Source: Porphyromonadaceae bacterium UBA2720 (lineage in GTDB: Bacteria > Bacteroidota > Bacteroidia > Bacteroidales > Muribaculaceae). From it: a stretch of 64,000 bases of DNA. The position numbers and the translations under genes were made by a program. Of the stretch, positions 41,096-50,511 are shown in pieces. The stretch is taken from NCBI GenBank assembly GCA_002353885.1, contig DEKO01000147.1, forward strand, positions 4,530 to 68,529. Reading direction: 5' to 3'. The notes beneath the pieces are model-generated. The model saw only the letters and a program-made list of their open reading frames with translations, had not been told where the DNA came from and searched no databases. Each line of letters starts with the position of its first letter. Positions within the stretch are counted from its first letter, which is position 1.

Positions 41096-42216
41096 TGTTT
41101 AATCTTGTTTTTCAGTGAGTTGATGCGCCTGTTGGCCTCCTGGATGCGACTCAGCGCGATGCGGCCGTCCTTCACTGCCCGCACAATCATGTCGACCAAG
41201 TGGAATGGTCGGTCGGCCTCAAAACCGGTGGAGATGTTGTTGCCCACGCACAGCATGTCGCACCCGGCATTGATGGCCAGCACCAGTGCCGGCTCAATCT
41301 GATAGTGGTCGATGATGCCCTGCATGTACATGTCATCGCTTAGAATGACGCCATCGTAGTGGAGCTGACGACGCAGCACGCCAGTCAACGTCTTGTGCGA
41401 CAACGTGGCGGGATAGTCGGGATCGATGGTGCGGTTGAAGATATGTGCTGTCATCACCAGATCGACTTTGCCCTGCCCGATGAGCAGCTCATAGGGGCGC
41501 AGCTCGGTGGGCTGCCATGTGTCGGTCACATCCACCAGCCCCCAGTGTGAGTCGCTGGTGGCGTTGCCGTGTCCGGGAAAGTGCTTGAGCGTGCACATCA
41601 CACCCTGCCGGTGATGCTCGTCGACCAGCATGCCGGCATGCCATGCCACAACCGACGGACTGGCCGAGTAACAGCGGTCAATCTTTCCCAGCCCTGGCGT
41701 GTCGGGGTTGAGCAGGTCGACTACGGGCGCTAGATTGATGTTGACACCGCTCTGCGACAGCTGTCTGGCCATCAGTCGTGCATAGTGCCGAGTGGAGTCG
41801 CTGCGTTGCATCTGTCCAATCTGTGCGGCCGATGGCAGCTGCTCGTAGCCATATTGTGGCTTGAGGCGCTGCACGCGCCCGCCCTCCTGGTCCAGCGCAA
41901 TGAGTAGTCGCCCTCCACCCCAACGTTGCAGTTGTGCAGTCATGCGTTGCAGCTTCTGGCGGCTGGTGATGTTGCGCGAGCCGATGGTGGCATCGCCCGT
42001 GAGGTCGACGTCAAACAGGATAATAGCGCCCACCCCCAAGTCGCGCACATAGCGTGCTGCGTCGCTTGTTTCGCTGACCGAGTCGCCCCGAAACCCCACC
42101 ATCAGCATCTGAGCTGCCATCCGGCGCAACTCAGCATCGTTCGGCAGCTGTGACGATGCAAACAAGTTGCCCGCCATCAGGCAGGCAACCAACAGCGGTA
42201 ATAGTGAATGCTTCAT
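41092..42216 (-). CDS. nagZ: Glycoside hydrolase family 3 (NagZ-like beta-N-acetylhexosaminidase)
   Basis: NagZ removes GlcNAc from muropeptides during cell-wall recycling. The 374-aa product has a signal peptide (MKHSLLPLLVACLMAGNLFAS), so this one is exported or periplasmic. It has the GH3 features LIALDQEGGRVQRL, the mobile His loop KHFPGHGNATSDSHWG and the nucleophile Asp in VILSDDMYMQGI. The fibronectin and C-terminal domains of large GH3 enzymes are absent, as expected for NagZ. It follows the 145-aa repeat protein gene by 3 nt and is coupled to the kinase gene. Confidence 0.9.
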   Translation of the reverse strand: MKHSLLPLLVACLMAGNLFASSQLPNDAELRRMAAQMLMVGFRGDSVSETSDAARYVRDLGVGAIILFDVDLTGDATIGSRNITSRQKLQRMTAQLQRWGGGRLLIALDQEGGRVQRLKPQYGYEQLPSAAQIGQMQRSDSTRHYARLMARQLSQSGVNINLAPVVDLLNPDTPGLGKIDRCYSASPSVVAWHAGMLVDEHHRQGVMCTLKHFPGHGNATSDSHWGLVDVTDTWQPTELRPYELLIGQGKVDLVMTAHIFNRTIDPDYPATLSHKTLTGVLRRQLHYDGVILSDDMYMQGIIDHYQIEPALVLAINAGCDMLCVGNNISTGFEADRPFHLVDMIVRAVKDGRIALSRIQEANRRINSLKNKIKQ

Positions 42217-42219
42217 TGA

Positions 42220-42657
42220 CTACCTGGTCGGTTTGAAGAAGTCAAAGAAGTAGTAGCATGCAATCCAGTCGACACGGATGCCGCGAGCAAAGCCCAACAC
42301 ACGCTGGTTGGTATCGGTCACCTTTCCGTCATTCAGGTTGATGGTGCCCAGCACTCGGCTCTCGCCGTCACACACAGTGCCATCGGTCTTGATATACCCG
42401 ATGCGTGTGCCCGATGCATCGAAGATTTCCAGGCGGCTGATGCGCCCGCGCGTCACACCGGCCTTGTCCTTGACAGTGCCGTCAGCCTCAAACGAGCCGA
42501 TGCTGCGCTGTGATGCGTCGCGCACCAGCCCGTTTCCGGCTATGCGCCCCACGCTCTTGTAGTCGGCGTCGCGCAGCACCTGTGCCTGTGCGCTCATGCT
42601 CCAGGCCATAGCCATCACCATGATGGCTGTCATCAGATATGTCTTAATTCCTTTCAT
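42220..42657 (-). CDS. Secreted five-fold repeat protein (beta-flower type)
   Basis: The 145-aa product has a signal peptide (MKGIKTYLMTAIMVMAMAWSMSAQA) followed by about five copies of a 17-20-residue unit of the form GxI-xxxG-xVxD: VGRIAGNGLVRDASQ, IGSFEADGTVKDKAG, RLEIFDASGTRIGYIKTDGTV, LGTINLNDGKVTD. Such repeats form a small closed beta structure known in Bacteroidota as a five-fold beta-flower. No function is known. It is the first gene of the nagZ-kinase-folA-M16 operon. A -7 box TAACTTTG is 37 nt upstream. Confidence 0.75.
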   Translation of the reverse strand: MKGIKTYLMTAIMVMAMAWSMSAQAQVLRDADYKSVGRIAGNGLVRDASQRSIGSFEADGTVKDKAGVTRGRISRLEIFDASGTRIGYIKTDGTVCDGESRVLGTINLNDGKVTDTNQRVLGFARGIRVDWIACYYFFDFFKPTR

Positions 42658-42694
42658 TGTTCTGCATTTTGTTTTTTAGACTAGAAACGAAGCG

Positions 42695-42702
42695 CAAAGT
42701 TA
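42695..42702 (-). promoter_or_regulatory. -7 box of the five-gene operon
   Basis: TAACTTTG on the minus strand (CAAAGTTA); no matching TTTG at the -33 position. Confidence 0.5.
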
Positions 42703-42805
42703 CAACAATTAATTAAGAATTAATCATTAAGGGTCAAGAATTTGTGTTTTCGGTGTCGTTTTTTTGCGTTCCCTATTGCCATGCGGCAGCCACGCTGGTC
42801 TTCAG

Positions 42806-43489
42806 TTATATCCGTGTGTCGATGTGCAGCACTTGTTGCACAATCATCATCTCGCGGATGTCGCTGCGCAGCACGTCCATGTCGTCATAGTCCTTGTTGG
42901 CACTGCGCAGCGTCACCAGGTTCGGGTCTTGGTTGCGGCGTACATACTTGATGAGTCGGTAGTCGTCGAGCAGAACAACATAGATCTCGCCCCAGAAGAT
43001 GTGGCGCATGCTGGTGAGCTCACGTATGGCCACATAGTCGCCATTGCAGATGACGGGTTTCATCGAGTCGCCACTGACCTTGATGATGCGCGAGCCCGAT
43101 GGCATGCCCGGGAGGTCTACCCAGCCCACGATGCGGTCGTCGGTGAACATGGCCGAGCGTGGCATCGATCCCGCAGTCACATCGATGTCATAGACGGGTG
43201 TTCCCTGGTTGGCCAGCTGCACGGTGGGCACAGCCAGGGTGGGTGTGGACACCTGCTTGGCAAATGGCAGGTCGGTGCCCTGCTCCAGCCACTGCTTCGA
43301 CACCCCCAGGTTGACCACAATGCGGTTGATGAGTGCCTGGCTGACAGGCAATCGTCCATTGAGGTACTTCGACAGGTTGGATGCATTGATGTCAATCTTT
43401 TGGGCAAATTCTACCTGTTTGTATCTCAGCTCGTCCATGAGATACTTGATGCGCTCGATAATCGCTTGGTCGTTCTGATTTGTTTCCAT
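42806..43489 (-). CDS. HTH/S24 LexA-CI-like regulator
   Basis: The product (227 aa from ATG 43489) joins an XRE helix-turn-helix (about 10-65, KQVEFAQKIDINASNLSKYLNG) to an S24 peptidase-like domain. That domain has the nucleophile Ser in KVSGDSMKPVICNGDYVAI and the Lys in DDYRLIKYVRR, the Ser-Lys pair used for self-cleavage in LexA and phage CI. The cleavage site would be in the linker before DIDVTAGS, but no clear Ala-Gly pair of LexA type is evident. It stands alone with its own strong promoter and no phage genes nearby. Confidence 0.88.
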   Translation of the reverse strand: METNQNDQAIIERIKYLMDELRYKQVEFAQKIDINASNLSKYLNGRLPVSQALINRIVVNLGVSKQWLEQGTDLPFAKQVSTPTLAVPTVQLANQGTPVYDIDVTAGSMPRSAMFTDDRIVGWVDLPGMPSGSRIIKVSGDSMKPVICNGDYVAIRELTSMRHIFWGEIYVVLLDDYRLIKYVRRNQDPNLVTLRSANKDYDDMDVLRSDIREMMIVQQVLHIDTRI

Positions 43490-43530
43490 TGTGTTGTTCG
43501 TTTTTTTGTGTGTTTCCACTAGTAATGCTG

Positions 43531-43562
43531 CAAAATTACAACATTTCGGGTAAACAGCCAAA
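43531..43562 (-). promoter_or_regulatory. Promoter of the S24 regulator
   Basis: TTTG (43559-43562), 20-nt spacer, TAATTTTG (43531-43538) on the minus strand: a full consensus match about 41 nt upstream of the ATG. Confidence 0.85.
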
Positions 43563-43580
43563 TTATTAGCCGTAATAATT

Positions 43581-43608
43581 CAATTCTCAGTTCTCAATTC
43601 TCAAGTCT
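43581..43608. repeat. Heptamer array, CAATTCT x4, upstream of leuS
   Basis: Units CAATTCT, CAGTTCT, CAATTCT, CAAGTCT end just before a T-run and the leuS -7 box. Confidence 0.85.
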
Positions 43609-43621
43609 CATTTTTTTTTAG

Positions 43622-43629
43622 TACCTTTG
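43622..43629 (+). promoter_or_regulatory. leuS -7 box
   Basis: TACCTTTG lies after the T-run. The -33 position falls in the heptamer array. The leader would be about 95 nt. Confidence 0.5.
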
Positions 43630-43693
43630 CGCGATTTTTGTAAAACCCAAGAGGATTGGGAGGTAGGAGTCCAAAATTCAGTGATGCTGAAGA

Positions 43694-43714
43694 TTCTCAA
43701 TTTTCAATTCTCAA
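43694..43714. repeat. Heptamer array, TTCTCAA x3, in the leuS leader
   Basis: TTCTCAA, TTTTCAA, TTCTCAA end 12 nt before the leuS ATG. The unit is a circular permutation of that at 43581, so leuS has the same unit on both sides of its -7 box. Confidence 0.8.
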
Positions 43715-43726
43715 TTAGATTAAACG

Positions 43727-46498
43727 ATGGACTATAATTTCCGCGAGATTGAGCAGAAGTGGCAACAGTGGTGGCGCGACAATGGCGTCTACCGTGCCGA
43801 GGTCGATAACAATCGTCCCAAATTCTATGTGCTGGACATGTTTCCCTATCCCTCGGGAGCTGGACTGCACGTGGGACACCCGCTGGGATACATCGCCAGC
43901 GACATCTATGCACGCTACAAGCGTCTGCAAGGCTTCAACGTGCTTCATCCCATGGGATATGACGCCTATGGATTGCCAGCCGAGCAGTATGCTATACAGA
44001 CTGGTCAACACCCCGAGGTGACCACGGTCAAGAACATCACCCGTTACCGCGAGCAGCTCGACAAGATTGGGTTCTGCTACGACTGGAACCGCGAGGTGCG
44101 CACCTGCGACCCCAAGTACTACAAGTGGACGCAGTGGGCATTCTTGCTCATGTTCAAGAGCTACTATAACACTGCCATCGAGAAGGCGTGTCCCATCGAG
44201 GAGCTTGTCGCTCACTTCGAACAATATGGCACCGACGGCTGCAATGCGCACACCAGTTCGACCGACACCTTCACCGCCGATGATTGGAACGCCATGACCA
44301 AGGTCGAGAAGGAGAACGTGCTGATGAACTATCGCATCGCCTATCGCGGAAAGACCATGGTCAACTGGTGCCCCAAGTTGGGCACTGTGCTGGCCAACGA
44401 CGAGGTGAGCGAGGGCGTGAGTGTGCGCGGTGGCTATCCTGTCGAACAGAAGGTGATGAACCAGTGGTGCTTGCGCGTCAGTGCTTATGCCCCACGACTG
44501 CTGCGCGACCTGGACACCATCGAGTGGACCGACAGCATCAAGGAGACCCAGCGCAACTGGATTGGCTATAGCGAGGGTGCCGAGATGAACTTTGAGGTGG
44601 CTGGAACGGGCAAGAACCTTCTCATCTTCACCACGCGTGCCGACACCATCTTCGGTGTGACGTTCATGGTGCTGGCACCCGAAAGCATCTACGTCGACGA
44701 GGTGGTCACTCCCGAGCAGCGTCAGGCTGTCGACGACTATCTGGACGAGGTTAAGCACAAGACCGAGCGCGAACGCATGATTGAGAAGAAGGTGAGCGGC
44801 GTGTTTACTGGCTCATATGCCATCAACCCCGTCACCGGCAAGGAGATTCCCATCTACATCAGCGACTATGTGCTGGCTGGCTATGGCACTGGCGCCATCA
44901 TGGCAGTGCCTGCCCACGACAGCCGCGACTATGCCTTCGCCCGTCACTTCGACCTGCCTATCATTCCGCTGGTCGAGGGTGCCGATGTCACTGAGGAGAG
45001 CTTCGACGCCAAGGAGGGTATCATGATGAACTCGAGCAATGACTTGCTGCAACTCAATGGTCTGACCGTCAAAGAGGCTATCGAGAAGACCAAGAAATTC
45101 ATTGCCGAGGCTGGACTGGGCCGTGTCAAGGTCAACTATCGCTTGCGCGATGCCATCTTCAGCCGCCAGCGCTACTGGGGCGAGCCGTTCCCCATCTACT
45201 ATGATGCTGACGGCCAGCCACAGCCTCTGGACGAGAGCGAGCTGCCCCTGCAGCTGCCCGAGGTCGACGCCTTCCTGCCCACCGAGACGGGTGAGCCCCC
45301 GCTGGGCCGCGCCAAGAACTGGACCACGAAGGATGGTCAGCCCCTGGAATTGTGCACCATGCCTGGCTTTGCTGGGTCGAGCGCCTACTATCTGCGCTAT
45401 ATGGACCCCCACAACGACAAGGCGCTGGTCTCGCGTGAAGCCAACAACTACTGGCGGCAGGTCGACCTCTATGTCGGTGGCACCGAGCATGCCACGGGTC
45501 ACCTTATCTACAGCCGATTCTGGAACAAGTTCCTCTATGACTACGGCTACGTGTGCGAGAAGGAGCCATTCCGCAAACTCGTCAACCAGGGCATGATTCA
45601 GGGGCGCAGCAACTTTGTCTATCGCATCAAGGACACCAACACGTTTGTGTCCTACAACCTCAAGGACAAGTATGATGTGACCCCCATCCATGTGGATGTC
45701 AACATCGTGAGCAACGACGCACTCGACATCGACAAGTTCCGCGAGTGGAGGCCTGAGTACCGCAACGCCGAGTTCATCCTTGAGAATGGCAAGTATATCT
45801 GCGGCTGGTCGATCGAGAAGATGTCCAAGTCGATGTTCAACGTTGTCAATCCCGATGTGGTGGTAGAACTCTTCGGTGCCGACACGTTGCGACTCTATGA
45901 GATGTTCCTTGGTCCGCTGGAGGCCAGTAAGCCCTGGGACACGAATGGTATCGACGGTGTGCACAACTTCATCAAGAAGCTGTGGAACCTGATTTTCAAG
46001 GGCGACAAGCTGGCGCTGACCGACCGTGCGGCCACGGCCGACGAACTCAAGTCACTGCACAAGCTCATCAAGAAGGTGACCGGCGACATCGAGTCGTTCT
46101 CGTTCAACACCAGTGTGGCTGCGTTCATGATTTGCCGCAACGAGCTGCAGGCCCTCAAGTGCGATGCTCGCGAGGTCTATGAGCAGTTCATCGTGTTGCT
46201 GGCGCCGTTCGCACCGCATGTGGCTGAGGAACTGTGGCATGTGCTTGGCCATGAGGGCACTGTGTGCGACGCACAGTGGCCCAAATGGAACGAGGACTAC
46301 CTCAAGGAGTCGACCATCAAGTACACCGTGATGATCAAGGGCCGTCCGCGCTACGACATCTTTGTGGCTGCCGGTACCGAGGCTGCTGAGGTCGAGAAGG
46401 CCGCTCTGGCCCACGAGGGTGCCGCCAAGTGGCTCGAGGGCGCCACGCCCAAGAAGGTCATCGTCGTGCCCAACAAGCTGGTCAACATCGTGCTTTGA
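43727..46498 (+). CDS. leuS: Leucyl-tRNA synthetase
   Basis: LeuS charges tRNA-Leu. The 923-aa class I enzyme has the HIGH motif as HVGHP (48-52), the CP1 editing domain ([20 protein letters not shown] and [21 protein letters not shown]), the catalytic-core segment [20 protein letters not shown], and KMSKS exactly at 698-702 ([11 protein letters not shown]). The C-terminal anticodon-binding helical bundle and tail are present. Length is normal for Bacteroidales. Confidence 0.97.
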   Translation: MDYNFREIEQKWQQWWRDNGVYRAEVDNNRPKFYVLDMFPYPSGAGLHVGHPLGYIASDIYARYKRLQGFNVLHPMGYDAYGLPAEQYAIQTGQHPEVTTVKNITRYREQLDKIGFCYDWNREVRTCDPKYYKWTQWAFLLMFKSYYNTAIEKACPIEELVAHFEQYGTDGCNAHTSSTDTFTADDWNAMTKVEKENVLMNYRIAYRGKTMVNWCPKLGTVLANDEVSEGVSVRGGYPVEQKVMNQWCLRVSAYAPRLLRDLDTIEWTDSIKETQRNWIGYSEGAEMNFEVAGTGKNLLIFTTRADTIFGVTFMVLAPESIYVDEVVTPEQRQAVDDYLDEVKHKTERERMIEKKVSGVFTGSYAINPVTGKEIPIYISDYVLAGYGTGAIMAVPAHDSRDYAFARHFDLPIIPLVEGADVTEESFDAKEGIMMNSSNDLLQLNGLTVKEAIEKTKKFIAEAGLGRVKVNYRLRDAIFSRQRYWGEPFPIYYDADGQPQPLDESELPLQLPEVDAFLPTETGEPPLGRAKNWTTKDGQPLELCTMPGFAGSSAYYLRYMDPHNDKALVSREANNYWRQVDLYVGGTEHATGHLIYSRFWNKFLYDYGYVCEKEPFRKLVNQGMIQGRSNFVYRIKDTNTFVSYNLKDKYDVTPIHVDVNIVSNDALDIDKFREWRPEYRNAEFILENGKYICGWSIEKMSKSMFNVVNPDVVVELFGADTLRLYEMFLGPLEASKPWDTNGIDGVHNFIKKLWNLIFKGDKLALTDRAATADELKSLHKLIKKVTGDIESFSFNTSVAAFMICRNELQALKCDAREVYEQFIVLLAPFAPHVAEELWHVLGHEGTVCDAQWPKWNEDYLKESTIKYTVMIKGRPRYDIFVAAGTEAAEVEKAALAHEGAAKWLEGATPKKVIVVPNKLVNIVL

Positions 46499-46535
46499 CA
46501 AGAGGCGATAAACAAGAAGCAAACTAATCCGCATT

Positions 46536-46564
46536 TTCCACCCTCACCAATGATGGGGGTGGAA
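46536..46564 (+). terminator. Candidate leuS terminator
   Basis: Arms TTCCACCC (46536-46543) and GGGTGGAA (46557-46564) around a 13-nt loop, 38 nt past the leuS stop. Only a short T-rich tail follows. Confidence 0.6.
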
Positions 46565-46648
46565 GTTTGTGCTCAATGCTGAACAAAAACCAATCATCCA
46601 AAATAAGAGATTTTTTAACCCTAATTATTTACACGCTAAACTAAATCT

Positions 46649-47272
46649 ATGAAGAAAATTTTTATTGCATGCATGGCATGCCTGACATCGTTGTGCGCTC
46701 TGGCTTACAACAATCTCGACAGTGATGAGATCATGCTGACCGATGTTTACATCAACAAGGAAAACAACACGTTGGTTGAGAAGGCGGTCACCATCTTCGG
46801 TCAAGATTATAAGGTGGAAGTGAGCAATATCGTCTTGTCACCCACCTGGTTTCACTGCAACATCGTCATCAAGAATGTGTGGTCGTCGGACGACTACTTG
46901 GTGACGCAGCGCAGCGACGATGAAGACTTCACCGAGGCACCTCAAGGCAGAATCAGGCGTTCGACCATCGAGACTTCACTTCATCAGAACTATGACCTGA
47001 TGATTGACTCGTGGATGCATCTCAAAGAGATCACCGACTATGGTACAGTCGAGATTGTCTACACCATCTATGATGCAGACCGGAAGAATGCGTTCGACTT
47101 GATTTTGAAGTTCCCCTACAATGAGCATACCATTACAGCAGTCAACGACATCCATGTCGACAACCAGCCGGTCGAGTACTATGACCTCAATGGCATGAAG
47201 TTGGCAGGGCCTAGGCCTGGCATCGTCATTGAGAAGCGTGGCGACTGCGTGACCAAGAAGGTGGTCAAGTGA
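46649..47272 (+). CDS. Secreted protein of unknown function with YDLNG-VVK tail
   Basis: The 207-aa product has a signal peptide (MKKIFIACMACLTSLCALA) and a beta-rich body (LTDVYINKENNTLVEKAVTIF, KVEVSNIVLSPTWFHCNIVIKNVW). Its last 30 residues read VEYYDLNGMKLAGPRPGIVI...VTKKVVK. This tail type (aromatic-[ND]-x-x-G, then PGI-hydrophobic, ending in a basic VVK) closes many secreted Bacteroidales proteins and is also at the end of the frameshifted protein at 36957-37549. I do not recognise a function. Confidence 0.7.
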   Translation: MKKIFIACMACLTSLCALAYNNLDSDEIMLTDVYINKENNTLVEKAVTIFGQDYKVEVSNIVLSPTWFHCNIVIKNVWSSDDYLVTQRSDDEDFTEAPQGRIRRSTIETSLHQNYDLMIDSWMHLKEITDYGTVEIVYTIYDADRKNAFDLILKFPYNEHTITAVNDIHVDNQPVEYYDLNGMKLAGPRPGIVIEKRGDCVTKKVVK

Positions 47273-47287
47273 TTGTTCACGGCATCG

Positions 47288-47382
47288 CACACATTGTGAC
47301 CAAGTATAGACAACGTTTCGCCCAAATGTAGGTCGTTAGCACCACATTTGGGCGAAATCTTATCTGTAGTCAGCAATGTGTG
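47288..47382. repeat. Nested inverted repeats upstream of rdgB
   Basis: An inner perfect 14-bp stem, TTTCGCCCAAATGT (47316-47329) with its inverse at 47344-47357, has a 14-nt loop. Outside it, CACACATTG (47288-47296) pairs with CAATGTGTG (47374-47382). It lies 15 nt past the stop of the secreted protein gene. It could be that gene's terminator, but no T-run follows; a repeat element or small structured RNA is possible. Confidence 0.7.
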
Positions 47383-47442
47383 GCCAAACACCGCATTTGT
47401 TATGAGTCAAGTTGCTTGTCACGACATCTAAAATGCTCAGCA

Positions 47443-47474
47443 TTTGCATAAGTCAACCAAAATGTCTAATTTTG
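47443..47474 (+). promoter_or_regulatory. rdgB promoter
   Basis: TTTG (47443-47446), 20-nt spacer, TAATTTTG (47467-47474): full consensus match, 25 nt before the rdgB ATG. Confidence 0.88.
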
Positions 47475-47499
47475 CAGCATCATTTAGTCACGACTGACA

Positions 47500-48093
47500 A
47501 TGGAAAAAAAGAAGATTGTTTTTGCGACCAACAATGCCCACAAGTTGGAGGAACTGCGACAAATCATGGGCGACCGCTACCAGGTGCTGAGTTTGGCCGA
47601 CATTGATTGCCACGAGGACATCCCCGAGACGGCCGACACCATCGAGGGCAACGCGCGCCTCAAGGCCGAGTATATCAAAACGCATTATGGCTATGACTGC
47701 TTCAGCGATGACACGGGGCTTGAGATTGATGCCCTGGGCGGCGAGCCTGGTGTGATGAGTGCGCGCTATGGCGGCGTGGCGCACGACAGTGAGCGCAACA
47801 TCGACAAGGTGCTGCGCCTGATGGCTGATGTGCCCATGGAGCAGCGCACGGCCCACTTTCGTACGGCCATCTGTCTGATTCGTGACGGCGAGGAACGTCT
47901 GTTTGAGGGCCGTGTGGACGGGCACATCCTGATGGAGCGCCATGGCACAGGGGGCTTCGGCTACGACAGCATTTTCCAGCCCAATGAGGGCGATGGGCGC
48001 ACCTTCGCCCAGATGACGGGTGAGGAGAAGAACGCTATCAGCCACCGCGGTCGCGCCGTGGCGGCACTGACAACCTATCTTGCATCACTTTAA
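47500..48093 (+). CDS. rdgB: XTP/dITP pyrophosphatase (non-canonical purine NTPase)
   Basis: RdgB (Ham1 family) hydrolyses dITP and XTP so that deaminated purines do not enter DNA or RNA. The 197-aa product has the start IVFATNNAHKLEELRQIM, the metal-binding SDDTGLEIDALGGEPGVMSARYGG, and the C-terminal GTGGFGYDSIFQP and KNAISHRGRA segments. All key regions are intact. It has its own strong promoter and shares a transcript with the DUF3298 gene 13 nt downstream. Confidence 0.96.
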   Translation: MEKKKIVFATNNAHKLEELRQIMGDRYQVLSLADIDCHEDIPETADTIEGNARLKAEYIKTHYGYDCFSDDTGLEIDALGGEPGVMSARYGGVAHDSERNIDKVLRLMADVPMEQRTAHFRTAICLIRDGEERLFEGRVDGHILMERHGTGGFGYDSIFQPNEGDGRTFAQMTGEEKNAISHRGRAVAALTTYLASL

Positions 48094-48106
48094 ATAGATC
48101 AACTAT

Positions 48107-48994
48107 ATGAAACTCAATGGATTAAATAGGGTTCTAGTGCTTGCTTTGGCGGCTGTAGTGGCAATGACATCGTTCACAGGCGATGCGCAAGCCCGCAAAC
48201 GCTCGGCTGCCAAGCGTCAAGCGAAGACCACTCAGGCCATCAAATCTGACGAGAAGGCTTTGCAGAACGGCACCACTACGATGACCGTCATCCACTATGA
48301 CTCGCCGGCTTACTACAAGGTGAGCAAGAGCGAGGCAGGCTACAGCAGTGGCTACTGCGACAACTCATTTGCCATCGACTGGCCCACTGCCACGACAACC
48401 GGCAACATCACCCAGCTGCAGCAGTGGATGCTCAAAACCTTCACCAACAGTGACACCCCAGCCAAGACGGTGAATGCACTCATCAAGCAGCGCAACCAGT
48501 GCGAGTACACCAGCGCACGTCGCGTGAACAAACTGCCCAACAACGATGATGAGGCCAACCTCAGCGATAAGGGCAACATCACAGTCAAACTGCTCACTCC
48601 CGACATATTGATGTTTGACTATCATGGCGAAATGTATACTGGAGGTGGCACCGGCGCAAGCTTCATGTATGGTGATGGCTTCTATTATTACAATTTGTCG
48701 CAAGACCGTGAGCTCAAGTCAACAGATTTGTTCACACCACAGGTGGTCAATGCCATCGTGCAACAGCTGCGGCAAGACGATGAGACGTGGGACTGCCTTT
48801 GGGACGAGTTCAAGGAGAGCCCTCATGCAACCGACAATTTCAGCATCGAGAGGGACAAGGTGGTCTTTGTCTACAGCAAATATGAGATTGCTCCCGGCAT
48901 GGCTGGCAATGTCGAGGCTGAGGTGCCCATCGAGCAGGTCTTGCCTTATGCCACGCCTCTGCTCAAAAGCATCGTCGCAGCGATGAACAACTAA
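48107..48994 (+). CDS. DUF3298/RsiV-like exported protein
   Basis: The 295-aa product has an N-terminal signal (VLVLALAAVVAMTSFTGDAQA), a basic linker, and a C-terminal DUF3298 region: DLFTPQVVNAIVQQLRQ, then FSIERDKVVFVYSKYEIAPGMAGNVEAEVPIEQVLPY, very like the end of RsiV and related lysozyme-binding proteins. The DUF4163-like first half (DNSFAIDWPTATTTGNITQLQQW) is also recognisable. No anti-sigma domain or partner sigma gene is present, so only the extracytoplasmic fold is shared. It follows rdgB and precedes hutH by 34 nt. Confidence 0.82.
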   Translation: MKLNGLNRVLVLALAAVVAMTSFTGDAQARKRSAAKRQAKTTQAIKSDEKALQNGTTTMTVIHYDSPAYYKVSKSEAGYSSGYCDNSFAIDWPTATTTGNITQLQQWMLKTFTNSDTPAKTVNALIKQRNQCEYTSARRVNKLPNNDDEANLSDKGNITVKLLTPDILMFDYHGEMYTGGGTGASFMYGDGFYYYNLSQDRELKSTDLFTPQVVNAIVQQLRQDDETWDCLWDEFKESPHATDNFSIERDKVVFVYSKYEIAPGMAGNVEAEVPIEQVLPYATPLLKSIVAAMNN

Positions 48995-49028
48995 GCAACT
49001 AACAAATATAACCATATTAACATAACCT

Positions 49029-50507
49029 ATGATTCATGAAATCAGTGCCGAGCACTTGACCATAGAGCGTGTCGGCGAAATTATTGAGAAAAACTATCAG
49101 TTGCGTCTGAGCGAAGATGCCAAGAACCGCATCGTGCGCTGCCGCCAGTATTTGGACGAGAAGATTGCCAACAGCCCTGTGCCGGTCTACGGCGTGACCA
49201 CAGGCTTTGGGTCGCTGTGCAAGGTGAGCGTGAGCCAGGATCAACTGTCACAACTGCAAATCAACCTGATGAAGTCGCATGCCTGCGGTGTGGGCGAGCG
49301 CGTGCCCAACGAGATTGTGCGCATCATGATCTTGCTGAAGGTGCAGTCGTTGAGCTACGGCTACTCGGGCTGCAAGCTCGACACCGTCGAGCGCTTGATT
49401 GACTTTTTCAACGAGGGTATCTGCCCGGTGGTCTACCGCCAGGGCTCGCTGGGTGCCTCGGGCGACCTGGTGCCGCTGGCACACCTCTGCTTGCCGCTGG
49501 TGGGCTTGGGTGAGGTCGAGATGGACGGCAAGGTTATCACCGGTGCCGAGATGCTCAAGGCCAAGGGCTGGGAACCGATTCACCTGGCCAGCAAAGAGGG
49601 TCTGGCGCTGCTCAACGGCACACAGAACATGGGTGCTTTTGCCGTGTGGGCTCTGCTTCACGCCATTAAGCTGAGCGACTGGGCCGACCGCATCGGCACG
49701 ATGTCGCTTGAGGCCTATGACGGCCGCATCGAGCCGTTCACCGAGGCAGTGCATCTGGTGCGTCCCCACAAGGGTCAGCTCGAGACTGCTGCGCGCATCA
49801 AGGAGTTGCTACAGGGCAGCGAACTCATTGCGCAACCCAAGACGCATGTGCAGGATCCCTACTCGTTCCGCTGCATGCCTCAGGTGCATGGCACTGTCAA
49901 GGACACCATCCGCTATGTCAAGAGCGTGATTGACACCGAGATCAACAGCGCCACCGACAATCCCACCGTCTGCCCCGACGACGACCTGATTATCAGCGCC
50001 GGCAACTTCCACGGCGAGCCTATCGCACTGCCCATGGACTTCCTGGCTATGGCCCTGAGCGAGCTGGCCAACATCAGTGAGCGCCGCATCTATCGTCTGG
50101 TGAGCGGCACGCGCGGTCTGCCCGACTTCCTGGTGGCCAACCCGGGTCTGAACAGTGGCTTCATGATCACGCAATACACTGCCGCCAGTGTGGTGAGCCT
50201 GAACAAGAGCTTGGCTATGCCGTCGAGCACCGACAGCATCCCCTCGTGCCAGGATCAGGAAGACCTGGTGAGTATGGGTGCCAACGCCGCCATCAAGCTC
50301 TACAAGGTGGTGTTCAACACCGAGCGTGTGCTGGCTATCGAGCTGTTCAACGCCGCTCAGGCGCTGGAGTTCCGCCGTCCACTCAAGTCGTCGCCCGCCA
50401 TTGAGCAGCTGCACGCCGAATTCCGCAAGGTTGTGCCGTTCATCAGCGATGACGACGTGATGTATCCGCACATCGAACAGGCTATCCAGTTTATACGCAA
50501 CAACTAA
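49029..50507 (+). CDS. hutH: Histidine ammonia-lyase
   Basis: HutH turns histidine into urocanate and ammonia, the first step of histidine breakdown. The 492-aa product carries the Ala-Ser-Gly triad (143-145, in GSLGASGDLVPLAHL) that cyclizes to the electrophilic MIO group, plus VYGVTTGFGSL near residue 55, NGTQNMGAFAVW, QDPYSFRCMPQVHG and FHGEPIALPMDF. All hallmark residues are present. The hutI start is 4 nt after its stop codon, so they are co-translated. Confidence 0.97.
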   Translation: MIHEISAEHLTIERVGEIIEKNYQLRLSEDAKNRIVRCRQYLDEKIANSPVPVYGVTTGFGSLCKVSVSQDQLSQLQINLMKSHACGVGERVPNEIVRIMILLKVQSLSYGYSGCKLDTVERLIDFFNEGICPVVYRQGSLGASGDLVPLAHLCLPLVGLGEVEMDGKVITGAEMLKAKGWEPIHLASKEGLALLNGTQNMGAFAVWALLHAIKLSDWADRIGTMSLEAYDGRIEPFTEAVHLVRPHKGQLETAARIKELLQGSELIAQPKTHVQDPYSFRCMPQVHGTVKDTIRYVKSVIDTEINSATDNPTVCPDDDLIISAGNFHGEPIALPMDFLAMALSELANISERRIYRLVSGTRGLPDFLVANPGLNSGFMITQYTAASVVSLNKSLAMPSSTDSIPSCQDQEDLVSMGANAAIKLYKVVFNTERVLAIELFNAAQALEFRRPLKSSPAIEQLHAEFRKVVPFISDDDVMYPHIEQAIQFIRNN

Positions 50508-50511
50508 TCAG

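Noticed and set aside
42806..43489. Prophage suggested by the CI/LexA-like regulator
   Set aside because: Neighbours are housekeeping genes (leuS, nagZ operon); no integrase, terminase or structural gene is present.
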